Counted from the first letter of the stretch, positions 25,224-37,672 are shown. The stretch: 64,000 nt of DNA from Parasponia andersonii (GCA_002914805.1 JXTB01000765.1:18180-82179), one strand, 5' to 3'. The notes: a model not told the origin generated them from the sequence alone. Made by a program: numbers and translations.

Positions 25224-26455
25224 TTCACTCAGATTCTGTTCTTTGAATATTTTTTGGGTTATCACATCGTTAAAAGGCTTCACTAATCCTATATTTAGTC
25301 CGTCAGATTCGCCAACTTTCGGAGAAGAAAGGTGAATATATTTCCCTAACACCACCGCGCAGTGCACAGAACCCGTGTGAAACCCGACCCGACTCAACTA
25401 CTGTTGCCAGCTCTATTCTGTGAGGCCATAGTCTATCTCTGTCTCTTTTTCTCAAGCCAAACACTACTAAAAGTTTGTATCTTTTTTTTCTCTCTTTTTG
25501 GAATATGATCTTCCGATTTTGTTGATATTCTTCTGGTTTCGCTTTTAGCTTTTTCTGGGTTTTCTTCTGTTGCTGGAGTAGATCGTTTATCTGCTTTCAA
25601 TTTTCGTTTTTGGAAATGGGTTTTCTGGGTTTTGTGTTGGAATCTTGGATCTGGGATTGTTTCATTTCTTCAGATTTGAGGATCGGTCGAAATTGGATTT
25701 GTGTTGTGGGAGATTCTAGTGTAGTTTTGGGTTATCTTTTTAACTGGGTTTCTGGGATTTTTTAAGTTTTGATTGTATCTGAATTCTTGTTCTTTTAATT
25801 CATTTAAAACATTCTGGGTATCTAAACCGGGAAAAAAATCTTTTATTGGTTTTGTTTGTACAATCACGGTGGTTTGAATTATGGTTAAGCTGGGCACCAT
25901 GGTAGCTTAGTTCATATCTAGGCACAAAATCTCCTCAAGCATCAAGTACAAATCTATTTACTATACCTGGAAATGATCGACTATCTGTTTGCATTTTAGA
26001 GCGGCTTTTATTTCATAAGTGCAGTGCTTTAGACATAGAGCAGGTGTGTTGATCATTATTTCGTTTCATCTTTCTTAACTCTTGAATATCAAGGAGAACA
26101 ATTCAATCTTTAGGACCTGAGTTTTACCATTGTCTGATATCTGGCATTTTCTTTAATGATTAAGATACTAGTTCTTAGTAGCCGAGCCAAGTATTCTCTA
26201 TGTAATGTTCTTTTAAGTTTGTATTTTTATTATATTGACCATCTGCATTTTTCACTTGCCCAGGACAGATAAGTTTTAGCGGTCGAACCTTCTCAGATCT
26301 TTGTTGTTGGGCTTGAATCAGAAGTAGGAAATGGTTAACAGGTTTGTTTTTGTTTTCATGCTTGAAAATCATTTTTAGGACTGATGTTAATAAATTTCTC
26401 ATTCTTTTCTATTTCTGGGAACAGATATGGAGTGTTTTGATTTAGAGAAAATATC

Positions 26456-28764
26456 ATGGTGCAGTGCATAGATAGGTTTAAGCATTTATTTGCTTCCCTA
26501 TTGCGGTGCTTTGATCTTGACTTGTATAACCAATCAAGAGGCCTAGAAGATCCTGAACTACTAGCAAGGGAGACAGTGTGTATGCTTCGACCAAACATAG
26601 ATAAATGATTTTTGATACATTATGCTGCTTATCATTCATCCTTTGATCGTTTTGATCATAATAAAAGATAACTCGTTGTTATATAATGTTATGTATTTGT
26701 TAAGTTTGGCTTGTGGAAGTTTGTTTTTTATGTATTTGTTAAATTTGGCTTGTGGAAGTTTTTTTTTTTCCCTTAGTAATATGTATTTCTTTTTAAATAT
26801 CATTCATTTTTCTGAAAAATGGGAAAATTTTGAGAGACAAACTCTAAAAATGATTAAAGTAGGAACCTGTGGAAATTCTTTGCCTTTTAGACTATAACTG
26901 AATTGAACAGAGCTAAAGAAAGTTACTTCTAACCTACCATTTTATAGAACTTTAAAGCGTATCTTCTGAAGATTAAAACTTTCTTGAATGCAGTCAGCGT
27001 AAGTGAAATTGAGGCACTTTATGAACTTTTTAAGAAGATCAGCAGTGCTGTGATTGATGACGGGTTAATTAACAAGGTTTGTTTTCTTTTGATATACACT
27101 TTGGACTACTCTTATCTTGTACGTCTTGGATTGGAATGTCTTTATGGTATAGCACGTTCTCCTCAACTTAATAATTTCTTGCATTGCGCCATTTTCACAA
27201 TGGTGATAATTAGTTAGAGATGTTTTTCTGTCATAAGATACTAGAGTTATGCTATTTATACTTTTAAAAGTTAAATCTTTTACCTATTTACTTTACACCT
27301 CTTGTAGGAGGAGTTTCAACTGGCCTTGTTCAAGACAAATAAGAAAGAGAGTCTGTTTGCTGATCGGGTATTTTTATCTTCTTCTCCCCCCCTTTTTTTT
27401 GGTGTTTCTATTTTCTCCTATGAAATGCTATATCTTTGTCCAACTGTGACAGTCAGTTGGAGCATCTCATCAATGAGGTACTCCTGTTAATATGCATTTT
27501 CTGCATAACTCAAATGTGTCTTGTATAAGTTGCTATAATTTTATCACTTTTATTTTTCAGGTATTCGACTTGTTTGACATAAAGCACAATGGAATACTAG
27601 GTTTTGAAGAGTTTGCCCGTGCCCTCTCTGTCTTTCACCCCAATGCCCCAATTGATGATAAGATTGAATGTATGTTCTTTTAAATGAAATAACTTTCTAT
27701 GTTGATGTATATGGAATATTGGTGTTGAAGAGTCGTAGTTTCTAGACGTGCTTAAGTTTAGCACCTATCGTTATCTTCTTATTTTATACTGACATTGTTT
27801 TGTGTTTTCTTTTTATCATGTTGCAGTCTCATTTCAGCTGTACGATCTCAAGCAGCAAGGTTTTATTGAAAGGCAGGAGGTAGTATTGTTATTTTAGGCT
27901 CTTTGTTTCTCATCTTCATTTTGTATTTTTTTTAGCTTCCTGGTTTTTTTGACATTACAAACGTTAATTTTTCAGGTGAAGCAAATGGTAGTAGCTACCC
28001 TTGCAGAATCTGGCATGAATCTTTCGGATGATGTCATTGAAAGTATAATTGACAAGGTACCCATCAAACTTTTTGTATATGCATGATATTCTGTGTTTGA
28101 ATGGAGAAACCTGGGCTGGGCCTATCCCCATCCCTATTGGAGCCGTATGAGGCGCTTAAGCCTACCTACCAGACCTCATTCAAGGATTGACTTTTACTCT
28201 TTCTGTAATTTTTCTTTTAGACGTTTGAGGAAGCTGATACCAAACATGACGGGAGGATTGACAAGGAAGAATGGAGAAGCCTTGTTTTGCGACACCCATC
28301 TCTCTTGAAAAATATGACACTTCAATACCTCAAGTAAGCTTCTTTTTTCAATTATGATGGCTCTTCTAACTGAACTTTTCGATAATTAATTTGACCAATG
28401 TTCGATGTTTCTAAGGGGAGTCGTCACATGGTATGATTTTGATAAGAAAGTTGTGCATTATAATTTTGTCCCTGCTTTGTACTTCACTAACCCGACATGA
28501 AATTTTTTATGTAAATGAATCTACGTATGAAATTTAAAGTGAAGCTTGATTGCTTTTCCCTTGTTTGTGTGTCACTCTTATGATGTACTTTGATACTCAT
28601 ATGATGTACTTTGATGGAATTGGAAGATAGGCATTAGAAACATGTGACTGATTCTCTGAAAGTGTGCTAAGTTTTTGATCATTGTACTTTTTTGTTTGCT
28701 GAGCAGAGACATCACTACAACATTCCCGAGCTTTGTCTTCCACTCACAGGTGGACGATACTTGA
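26456..28764 (+). CDS. CBL3: Calcineurin B-like calcium sensor, CBL2/CBL3 type
   Basis: Eight exons: 26456-26579, 26994-27076, 27308-27367, 27561-27669, 27827-27879, 27976-28056, 28221-28333, 28707-28764, giving 226 aa, the length of Arabidopsis CBL3. CBLs bind Ca2+ and recruit CIPK kinases; CBL2 and CBL3 act at the vacuolar membrane. EF-hand loops are visible at [24 protein letters not shown] and [12 protein letters not shown]; the degenerate first hand lies in [14 protein letters not shown]. The C-terminal FPSF motif is the known CIPK phosphorylation site. C4 and C18 of the N-terminal S-acylation cluster are present, but position 12 is Phe where CBL2 and CBL3 have Cys. The RIDKEEW wording favours CBL3 over CBL2. 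The leader from about 25.43 kb probably contains 5' UTR introns. Confidence 0.95.
26690..26765. repeat. Short tandem duplication, 39-bp period
   Basis: Two copies of a unit starting tatgtatttgtta at 26690 and 26729, inside intron 1 of the CBL gene. Confidence 0.8.
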
Positions 28765-29511
28765 AGCCTCAAACCTTTCAATTACAACTTTGGGAGAAGA
28801 TTCTTATTATAGTTTCCCGTTTTTAGACTATATTGCTCTCTCTTTTATGTAAAGAAGTCGGAGGAAATTTTTCGCATTGTATTTATTTATCGTTCTTTCA
28901 AGGATTTTTGGATTTTTGGGCTATGATTTCAAGGATATTTATTTATGTAAGGATTTTAATGGCATCCTGGTTTGTTTGTATGTCACACTGGAATTCGATA
29001 TACCTATTGTGTCCGACCACTTCATTCCCAACCTTTCATGTTGGGAGTTTTCCATTAAAAAAAAAAACTAGGCGTACTCTGGTTTACTTTTATACAATAA
29101 GAAATTACTTCGTAAATATTGATCAAAGCTCACTTCCTCGATTGTGCAAGTGTCGATTAAAGTTAACTTCGTTGAGAGTTCCATCGTACTAAATCACCGC
29201 CACTCATATTTTTTTTTCTCCATTAGTGTACTCTCAAGTACACTTCCCACTCGCCAAATGTACTATCAGAAGAAAACTGGGAGTGATTCTACACAGAACT
29301 CGGAAGCTTAAACAAAGACAATATTAGATAATCCTAATTGCACTGAAAAAGTAAATTGATATCGCAAGACAAAAACATAATATTACTTGTCCAAAACAAT
29401 CCTCCAGATATACCACCCCTAAGGTGGAAAGAAAACCGAAAAAAAAAAAAGAGAAAACACTAAATATATAAATAAACTTAAAAATTCTAGACCATAGTCA
29501 AAACCAAATGC
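28765..29511. other. Convergent 3' spacer between CBL and HSP90
   Basis: Holds the 3' UTRs of two converging genes. AT-rich with long A runs; an open frame at 28833-29192 has no recognised domain. Confidence 0.6.
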
Positions 29512-32312
29512 TTAGTCGACTTCCTCCATCTTGCTGCCCTCGGCATCAGCATCGGCATCCTCAAGTGCGGGCATCTCAGCATCAGCTTCGACGGCATCGT
29601 CATCAATGCTCAAACCGAGTTTAAGCATCCTGTGGATTCTGTTGCCGAAGGTGTTGGGGTCGTCAAGACTGAAGCCAGATGTGAGTAGTGCGGTCTCGAA
29701 GAGCAGGAGGACAAGGTCCTTGACCGACTTGTCGTTCTTGTCAGTATCAGCCCTCTTCCTAAGCTCCTCCATGATGGGGTTCTCAGGGTTGATCTCCATG
29801 GTCTTCTTGCTCGACATGTAGCCAGCCATGCTGTTGTCCCTCAATGCTTGTGCCTTCATGATCCTCTCCATGTTGGCAGTCCACCCATACTCACCAGTAA
29901 CCAAACAGCAAGGAGAGTCAACCACGCGGTCAGATACAACCACCTTCTCAACTCTGTCACCCAGTACATCCTTGATGACCTTGCACAGACCCTCGAACTT
30001 CTCCTTCAGGGCTTCATTCTTCTGCTTCTCATCTTCGCTCTCATCAAGTTTCAGACCCTCCTTGGTAGCAGAGACAAGTTTCTTCCCCTCAAACTCCTTG
30101 AGCTGACCAACTGCGTACTCATCAATGGCGTCAACCATGTAAAGGACCTCATAACCCTTCTTCTTCAACTTCTCCAAGAATGGAGAGTTCTCAACAGCCT
30201 TCTTGCTCTCACCAGTAATGTAGTAAATGTCACTTTGGCCCTCCTTCATCCTAGTCACATAGTCCTTCAGGCTGGTCAGCTCATCACCGCTCTTGGTGGA
30301 GTGGTATCTCAGAAGCTCAGCAAGCTTAGTCTTGTTTGTGGAATCCTCGTGGATGCCAAGTTTAAGGTTCTTGGAGAAAGACTCATAGAACTTGTTGTAG
30401 TCCTCCTTGTTCTCAGCAATCTCAAAGAAGAGCTCAATGCACTTCTTAACCAAATTCTTTCGGATGACCTTCAAGATCTTGTTCTGCTGCAGCATCTCTC
30501 TTGAGATGTTGAGAGGAAGGTCCTCGGAGTCAACAATACCCTTAACAAAGCTAAGGTATTCGGGGATGATCTCCTCACAGTTGTCCATGATAAAAACTCT
30601 GCGGACATAGAGCTTAATGTTGTTGGGCTTCTTCCTGGTGTCAAAGAGATCAAAAGGAGCCCTCTTGGGAACAAAGAGGATAGCCTTGAATTCCAATTGA
30701 CCCTCAACTGAGAAGTGCTTCACGGCAAGATGCTCTTCCCAGTCATTGGTGAGACTCTTGTAGAAGGCAGCATATTCTTCCTTTGTGATCTCCTCAGGCT
30801 TCCTCATCCAGATAGGCTTTTGCTTGTTGACCAAAGACCACTCATGTGAAACTTCCTTGATCTTCTTCTTTTTTTTCTCCTCCTTCTCTTTCTCTTCGTC
30901 AACATCCTCGACCTTCCCTTCCTCATCCTTCTTGTCTTCCTCATCCTCATCGTCAGAGATCTCCTTCTCAGTCGTCTTCTCAACCCACAGTGAAATTGGG
31001 TAGCTGATAAACTCAGAGTGCTTCTTGATCAAATCTTTCAAACGGCGCTCCTCCAAGTATTCAAGCTGGTCCTCCTTGAGATGCAGAGTGATCTTGGTTC
31101 CCCTTCCCAGGACCTCACCAGAAGTGTCCCTGGTGACAGTGAATGACCCACCAGCTTGGGACTCCCAAACATACTGCTCATCATCATTGTGCTTGGTGGT
31201 AACTATGACCTTCTCAGCAACAAGGTAAGCTGAGTAGAAACCCACACCAAATTGTCCAATCATGCTCACATCAGCACCAGCAGCCAGTGCCTCCATGAAC
31301 TCCTTGGTGCCAGACCTTGCAATGGTACCGAGGTTGTTCACCAAGTCTGCCAACACAAGAATACATCAAGTTAATGGATTGACCAATATTCGTACTGCTT
31401 CAATTCATACAACAGAAAAACTACAAAGACGGTATTAAGGTCCATACCAGCCTTGGTCATCCCGATACCACTGTCAATGATAGACAGGGTGTTGTTGGTC
31501 TTGTCAGGCACAATGTGGATAAAAAGCTCAGGCTGAGCATCTAGCTTGCTCTTGTCTGTCAAGCTCTCAAAACGGATCTTGTCAAGAGCCTGTAAACGAG
31601 ATAAACAAATAAATATGGGCATCCCAAATTTATCTTTTTCTTGCATAAAAAGTTTAAAAAATATATAATATAAACCTAACAAATCAATATACGTCTCAGT
31701 CAATATACAGCCTAACTCCAATTATCACTAGAAACCCAGATGTAAAATCATACACTAAAACTATGATTTCGAAAAAAGGAAAAAAAAAAAAAAAAGAAAG
31801 AAAGAAAGAAAAAACAAAGACCGCAAAGTTCTATAAAAGAACATTAATTGTCGGGCAATATCAGTCCAAAGCCAAAGTCTGCCTAACATTTGGTGTCACA
31901 CATTCACAGGTCAAACACAGAAAGACATATAGTCAAAATATATTCTTCAAAACCATTAATTAACATGAACCCATATAGCGATATCGAACAAGAACATCAA
32001 AATTTAAGCTAAAACCAAACAGATATACAAGTGTTAAAGCATAAGCATATACTGACCATATACATACAATAAATAGAGGGTTTATAAGAACTGATCTAAT
32101 ACATGAGAGCATATAAAAAAAAAAAAAAAAACTAATAACACGAAAATATTACTTAGAAGAATACATATTTATATATATGTACGTACGTCAGAAGCATTGC
32201 TGACGAGTTCACGGAGAAAGATTTCCTTATTGCTGTAGAAGGTGTTGATGATCAAACTGAGAAGCTGGTTGATCTCAGCCTGGAAAGCGAACGTCTCAGT
32301 CTCCGACGACAT
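29512..32312 (-). CDS. HSP90: Cytosolic HSP90 chaperone
   Basis: Three exons on the minus strand: 32312-32187, 31589-31448 and 31346-29512, giving 700 aa, normal for cytosolic plant HSP90. The GHKL ATPase domain shows [30 protein letters not shown] and [14 protein letters not shown] long Asp/Glu/Lys-rich linker follows at about residues 210-250. The middle domain has [17 protein letters not shown] with the catalytic Arg. The C-terminus is MEEVD, which binds TPR co-chaperones and marks the cytosolic form; there is no transit peptide or KDEL. It folds kinases, receptors and NLR proteins with HSP70 partners. Two heat-shock elements sit just upstream of a TATA box. Two early introns are typical of Arabidopsis HSP90.2-90.4. 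Confidence 0.98.
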
Positions 32313-32445
32313 GGCTGCTCCCTTCTCTTCTCCGGTACTCTGGTCTGGATCGGATCTAGGGTTTAGGGAAGAGTGAGGAGGAAGAAGAGAACGACGTGCG
32401 AGAAGAGAAAAAACAAAGGTAGTAGACTTAAGAGCTGAAGCGACC

Positions 32446-32453
32446 TTTATATA
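32446..32453 (-). promoter_or_regulatory. TATA box of HSP90
   Basis: On the minus strand this reads TATATAAA, about 135 bp upstream of the HSP90 start codon. It predicts a transcription start near 32415 and a leader of about 100 nt. Confidence 0.7.
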
Positions 32454-32478
32454 ACAAAACAATCTTAGGGTTTCTAAT

Positions 32479-32491
32479 TTCTAGATCCTTC
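32479..32491 (-). promoter_or_regulatory. Near-consensus heat-shock element
   Basis: TTCTAGATCCTTC fits the alternating TTC-nn-GAA-nn-TTC pattern with one mismatch (GAT for GAA). It lies about 25 bp upstream of the TATA box. Confidence 0.6.
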
Positions 32492-32547
32492 TATGATTTT
32501 TATTTATTTTTATTTATAAGAATAGAATTCTATTGACCAATTCATTA

Positions 32548-32560
32548 TTCTAGAAAATTC
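32548..32560 (-). promoter_or_regulatory. Perfect three-unit heat-shock element
   Basis: TTCTAGAAAATTC contains three perfectly alternating nGAAn units, the HSF trimer binding pattern. It lies about 95 bp upstream of the HSP90 TATA box, in the right place to drive heat induction. Confidence 0.8.
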
Positions 32561-33042
32561 TTGTTTTAAAGTTTTGGGTAAGTACTCAGTTACTACAGGT
32601 ACGGGCCAAGGCCCAAATATAGTTTTGGACCTGTGTATGTATACTCATATCTATCTTTTCTAGAGACTAATTCAAATTCAAATAGGGGATAATCCCAAAA
32701 CTACTTTTTATTATTACCCAAAAAGAGAAAAACCTTCTAATATGATAAGTATTTTGTTTTTGACCATGTGTTCTCAAGAAGTCCAAAAAGAATGCCTTTG
32801 TTTTTCAAAATAGGAAATTAGTGACCTTATTCGAATTTTTTACTGAATTTTTATCTAAATTATATATCGTCTTTCAAAACATCTTAAAAAATCATTTTAA
32901 TCGAAAAATACACCTCGTGGGGTCCATTGATTTTCACCTTGATTTTTTTCAGTACCATTTTGTAATTTTAGAAAAGTCCTCATAATTTCCTAGAAAAAAA
33001 AAAAAAAAAAGAGTCCTTATGAAAATATGTAATTGGTTGATC

Positions 33043-33519
33043 TAAAATTTTTGGGCTTATTCCGATTGACAAATTATTTGTGCTAGTCTCTATGGTTTGC
33101 CGTGGGTGGAGATTTAGCATGTTGGAAAGATGAGATTACAGTTGATTTCACCAATATGAGGACTCTCCTTATGCTCGTCTCTCACCCTCACAATAGAGAC
33201 TATCCTAGAAGATTGCTACATGGACTCAAGTGTGTCATGAATCCTATAATGCCCTAGATCTTACCTAAAGATATCTTACCATTACCACCTTCATATGTTA
33301 TTTTTGTTACCAAACAAGTCCTTAATTATTATTTTTTTATTTTTTTAAAAAAAAAAAGACAGATTACCAAATGTTAAGAGTCTTGTATTAAAAGATGCAT
33401 ATGGCTTAGAGGGAAGTGTGACAGCAGCAGTGAAGATGTTGAAAAATTTAGTGGAGTTATCAATTGGACGACTTTATTATGATGGAGGGTTTCACAAGAT
33501 TGAGTCTTGGGCAAATTTT

Positions 33520-33553
<34 letters not shown>

Positions 33554-34055
33554 CTTTGAGTATTACTAGTGAGGCCCTTTCTCAGCGGTCCACTATTTTA
33601 GATTGTAGTTATATGAATCAAAAGAGATAACAAAGCGTATAGTATTCAGTATTTCCAAAACAAGAATACACAAAGATGGAATTAGTATATTGTTATGTGG
33701 GTGCAAGCAACTCTTAGAGATCCCCAGCCAAAAAAAAAAAAAAAAAAAAGCAACTATTAGAGTTAAATATAAATTTAGAGTTGTCCAATACTACTATAAA
33801 AATGCACCCAGAAGACTCAGATAATTAGTGGGAAAATGGGGAAATAAAATAGAGGTGGAGATGTGGGATGGTGTGTTGATACCATGAAAGTCTACGTACC
33901 TCGGCTCAAGTTCTAGATCACTTTTTTGGAAGCAATATTTTTTAAAAGGAAGATTGTTGTTGAGAACAGTTGTTTAAGTTCTAGTCATATACAATCTAAG
34001 ACCTTGCAGCTAGCCTTCTATAAATTTCCTTGTATTATTATTCTACTTTTGTGTG
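33043..34055 (+). pseudogene. F-box/LRR pseudogene (copy 1)
   Basis: Homologous along its length to the gene at 46510-48282. It keeps the F-box core (IFGLIPIDKLFVLVSMVCRGW in its best frame), the following DYPRRLL and CVMNP block, and the LRR-like tail. The start codon region is missing. There are frameshifts, a deletion just after the F-box, a shrunken second part of exon 1, and two poly(A) insertions at about 33521-33551 and 33730-33749. A remnant of the intron is present at about 33300-33362, and homology runs into the 3' flank, so it arose by DNA-level duplication and not by retrocopying. No functional protein is expected. Confidence 0.8.
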
Positions 34056-36390
34056 AAAAAAAATGGTATTCATATGTATATATTTTATAACAATTTCTGG
34101 TATGAAGTTCCCAAACACTTTCGTTTTGATTGTTTGTTTGTGTTGTAATCTACTCCTGGCCCTCGAAGTACATGATGCTTAATTATTTTATAATTTCCTT
34201 TTCTAGGCTACATATTTCTTTCGAATCATCAATTTTGTATATGCAAACACGTTGTGGAAAAATTTAAACATCCATTATTATCAACTAGAACTTGTGATGC
34301 CGATCTTAAACAGATGTAAATCATGACTAGTTTTTTTTTTTAATGTTAAATCATGATTAATTGCATATTAATGTTGTTGTACATATTTTAGTGCTTGCAT
34401 TTTTTTAATGAGTTCAAACAAAGTTGTTATTACAAAAAGTATTATTAACGACAACAATTTACAATAGAAGAATCAAAAATGATTCCTTCAAAATATAAGC
34501 TAATTCTCTACTCCTATAATTATATTATCCTAGTCAAACCAAATGTAAAGGATTGACTATAGGATTAGGAAAAAAAAAAAACTAAATGCACCCAACAATA
34601 GTTTATCATTGTCAACGAATTCGACTTCTAAAATAAGAAATTTTAAGCCAACATCCCTGATGTGTAAGAAAACCTCGACTCACTAAGCTTCCTCGCTTAA
34701 TATTTACATCATAACTGCTATGAGCATCTTTCTTAAATTATGAGTAAGAGAATTCAACATTCGCGAAATTTTCTCGCTTAATATTTACATCATAACTGCT
34801 ATGAGCATCTTTCTTGAATTATGAGTAAGAGAATTCAACATCCGTGAAATTTTCTCGCTTAATATTTACATCATAACTGCTATGAGCATCTTTCTTGAAT
34901 TATGAGTAAGAGAACTCAATATCCGCGAAATTTATTTATTGCTCTTTAGTACATACATACTTTCTTGTTGAATCGTGAAATCTTGTTGAAATATTTGGTT
35001 TTTTTTTCTCAATTAAGTTATACTAGTAATCGTAATAGCTCAATATAAATAAGCACGAATAATTGACCATTAATTGAGTTTTGTATTGTTCTTGCATATT
35101 TTTTGGTCCAGTCATTCGATATTGTTGAAAATTTTAGTTTTTTCTTTCAATTGTAAGTATTGATTATTACAAATAATAAAATGAAATTATCTTTTAATCC
35201 GAATTTATCTGTTTAATTAGTTAGTTTCCTACCATTTTTCGCTGGAAGAATCGATATATTATCGGTACATAACTAGCTAGCATTTTTAATTTGTCCGTGA
35301 TCAAATAATGTCGCCATTGCTTGTACAATGTTGTCCATGCTCATATGCAACAATGACTAATATTTTGTCCTCGTTGCAAATGAGCTAATTCACAATCACC
35401 AACAAATTAAATTGGTCTTCTAGAACAGTAACCTTATTTTTACAGTGGTATAATATTTTGGAATTTAGGTAGATGATACTTACCGCTCTTCAATCTAAAA
35501 ATGTAATAATCTCTTGTATTTGCATATCTCAACATATATGGTTGAAAATAGCATAATGTCAGTTGAGGACCGACAAAAATATTAATTGGATCAAATGTAT
35601 ATGATACATTTTTATAATTAAAGACCAAGATGTATTTTAGGTTATTTATCAGAGGCCAAAATAAAAAAATAAGATACGCTTTCATCTTTTATCAATTTTC
35701 CTTTGACAATTAGTCACGGCATATCGTTTTTGTATGAAATTTTCCCGTTCTCAATAGTTGTCGTTTCCAATCAAAACAAATATTTAAAAAAAAAAAAAAA
35801 AAAGAATGTCGTCCGACTTTGTTATATGTCAATCCTCTAAAACGGTGTCGTTTGTATGGAATCTTTTCGTTTTTATTAATCATTGTAGCTTCAAAACATA
35901 ATTGCTTACCAAGACTAGTCGTTTCTCAATCCATTATCGTTTTAATTAAACATTTTGTTTTCAATTGTCATTTTTTTTAACAGAGTTATTATTTTTCAAT
36001 TGTCGTTTATTTGTTAATTCCTAGTGTTGTTTCACAATCTATCGTCGTTTTCAGTATTCTTTTTTTTTTTTTTCAACTATCATTTTTCTATAATCTGGGG
36101 TATTTTCGTATTCACACACCAATTGACATTTTTAATAGATTAACCTATTTTAGCAAATCCCTGGCAAAGTGGCTGAAAGCTCAACAGAAACTAAAACCGC
36201 AGGAAAATCTACGTAAAAGATTATAATAATTGTTTATAGTGTTGAATATTAAACTTAATTTTGTTATGCTAGCTCATCCAACCAAATGACTGAAGAGATT
36301 AATTCAACCTATGTATATATACATCCAATCTTGAGAAAAATTTTCAAAAACTTAATTTGAATAATGCGATGCACATGTTATACGTTGCAT
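34056..36390. other. AT-rich spacer
   Basis: No gene supported. It contains the 3 x 81 bp minisatellite at 34692-34934 and, from about 35740 to 36080, loosely repeated TTGTCGTTT-like motifs with poly(A) and poly(T) tracts. Confidence 0.6.
34692..34934. repeat. Minisatellite, 3 units of 81 bp
   Basis: Units start at 34692, 34773 and 34854, each beginning ctcgcttaatatttacat and sharing ctgctatgagcatcttt. They differ at only a few bases, so the array is young compared with its surroundings. No coding frame is conserved. Confidence 0.9.
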
Positions 36391-36394
36391 ATAT

Positions 36395-36895
36395 TGTTAG
36401 GAAATTATATTTAATAATAGTGGGCCACACATTTAAACTATTATATTGAGTCATATTATTTTTAAGTGAACTCAGTTAAGTGATTTATTTGAGTTAGATC
36501 AGGATATACAATTGGATATGAATACTCAATGTGGATACATTGTTAATCTACTCAATAAAGTTTGATGAACACTCAATTGAGTAACATATACGATTAATTT
36601 TAGGGTTATGATCTCCACGCCTAAACGTTCACGTAAACTCTCTTCTTTGTAAGGTACCATCACTCTCAGAGAACTCTATCAGAGTAAACCTAAAGATTTA
36701 GGCAGTAAAACAATCAAACCCTTAGGCTCTCTTCATCTTTATGCTTCCACCTTCAGATTCATCTAATACTTAGCAATCAAACGTCATAGACTCAAGTAAA
36801 CTTAATAGTCCCATAACTTATCAATTCAGCATAAATAATCTAGAATTGTTCTACAGTTTAATTATAATACTATATTCATTTAACAAGTGGTATCA
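36395..36895 (+). mobile_element. 5' LTR of a truncated Copia-type retrotransposon
   Basis: A 501-bp block starts TGTTAGGAAATTATATT and ends TTTAACA, the TG...CA ends of an LTR. Two nt later comes TGGTATCAGAGC (36898-36909), the primer-binding site complementary to initiator tRNA-Met that is typical of plant Ty1/copia elements. No gag, pol or second LTR is recognised downstream, so only the left end survives. Confidence 0.8.
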
Positions 36896-36897
36896 GA

Positions 36898-36909
36898 GCA
36901 AAATTTCAT
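36898..36909 (+). promoter_or_regulatory. Retrotransposon primer-binding site
   Basis: TGGTATCAGAGC is complementary to the 3' end of initiator methionine tRNA and primes minus-strand cDNA synthesis. It lies 2 nt after the LTR end. Leader-like sequence continues to about 37150 and then stops resembling a retroelement. Confidence 0.8.
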
Positions 36910-37672
36910 GTTATATATTAGGTTGTTCATACATGACTCTAGTTTATGCTATTAGGTTTTCTAAGTTTTGAATTAATTATGTATGATACGTGATTTTTAT
37001 GATGTTTTGAGTTTATGATATTATAAAGGTTTAATTCTGGGTTTGGGGTCATTAAATATGAATATTAGGGTTTAAAGATCATTGAAGTGAGGCATTTGAG
37101 TGATTTGGGCGCAACGCTAATAGAGACAGTGGCGTCGTAGCTGTGGATTCCGGTCTTTTAACCAAAACTCATGGCACCGCGGTGCCCATCAATGCGCACG
37201 TTGAATGATGTGACATTAAGACATTTTAATTATGTAAACTAAGACCACCTGATCACAACTAAAATTAAGACGGATCATTAAGATAAGATATTGACATCTC
37301 GTTATAAGTATCAAATGGGACTTTTCGATATACGTATCAAGGGGCAGCCGGGGTGTGCATTAGAAGAAAAATTCGATAGCAAAGTGAAAAAAGCAGTGTA
37401 GAGGAAGAACACATTCAAAGAAAACTTAAAAAGCTCTGCATTTGAAGAATTCTTTCTAAAGAGAAAGACAAGTATATCTATTGTTAATCCAGTGTTTAAA
37501 TCTTGAAGAGAACATAAATAATTCGTTGACACAGAAAATAGACACCCTGGTCACTAAGCTTACGGTTCCCCATCCAGATTGCCGAGCTACAAAGACATGG
37601 GGAAAGAGACCACCCCAAAAGAAATTCAGAAGGTTTTGCTTTACAAGATTCAATTTGGGCATACAGCAAATC

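Noticed and set aside
29531-31228. Long open frames on the + strand opposite HSP90 (up to 218 codons)
   Set aside because: They are antisense shadows of a codon-biased HSP90 exon. They have Ser/Leu-rich low-complexity translations, no domain and no splice structure of their own.
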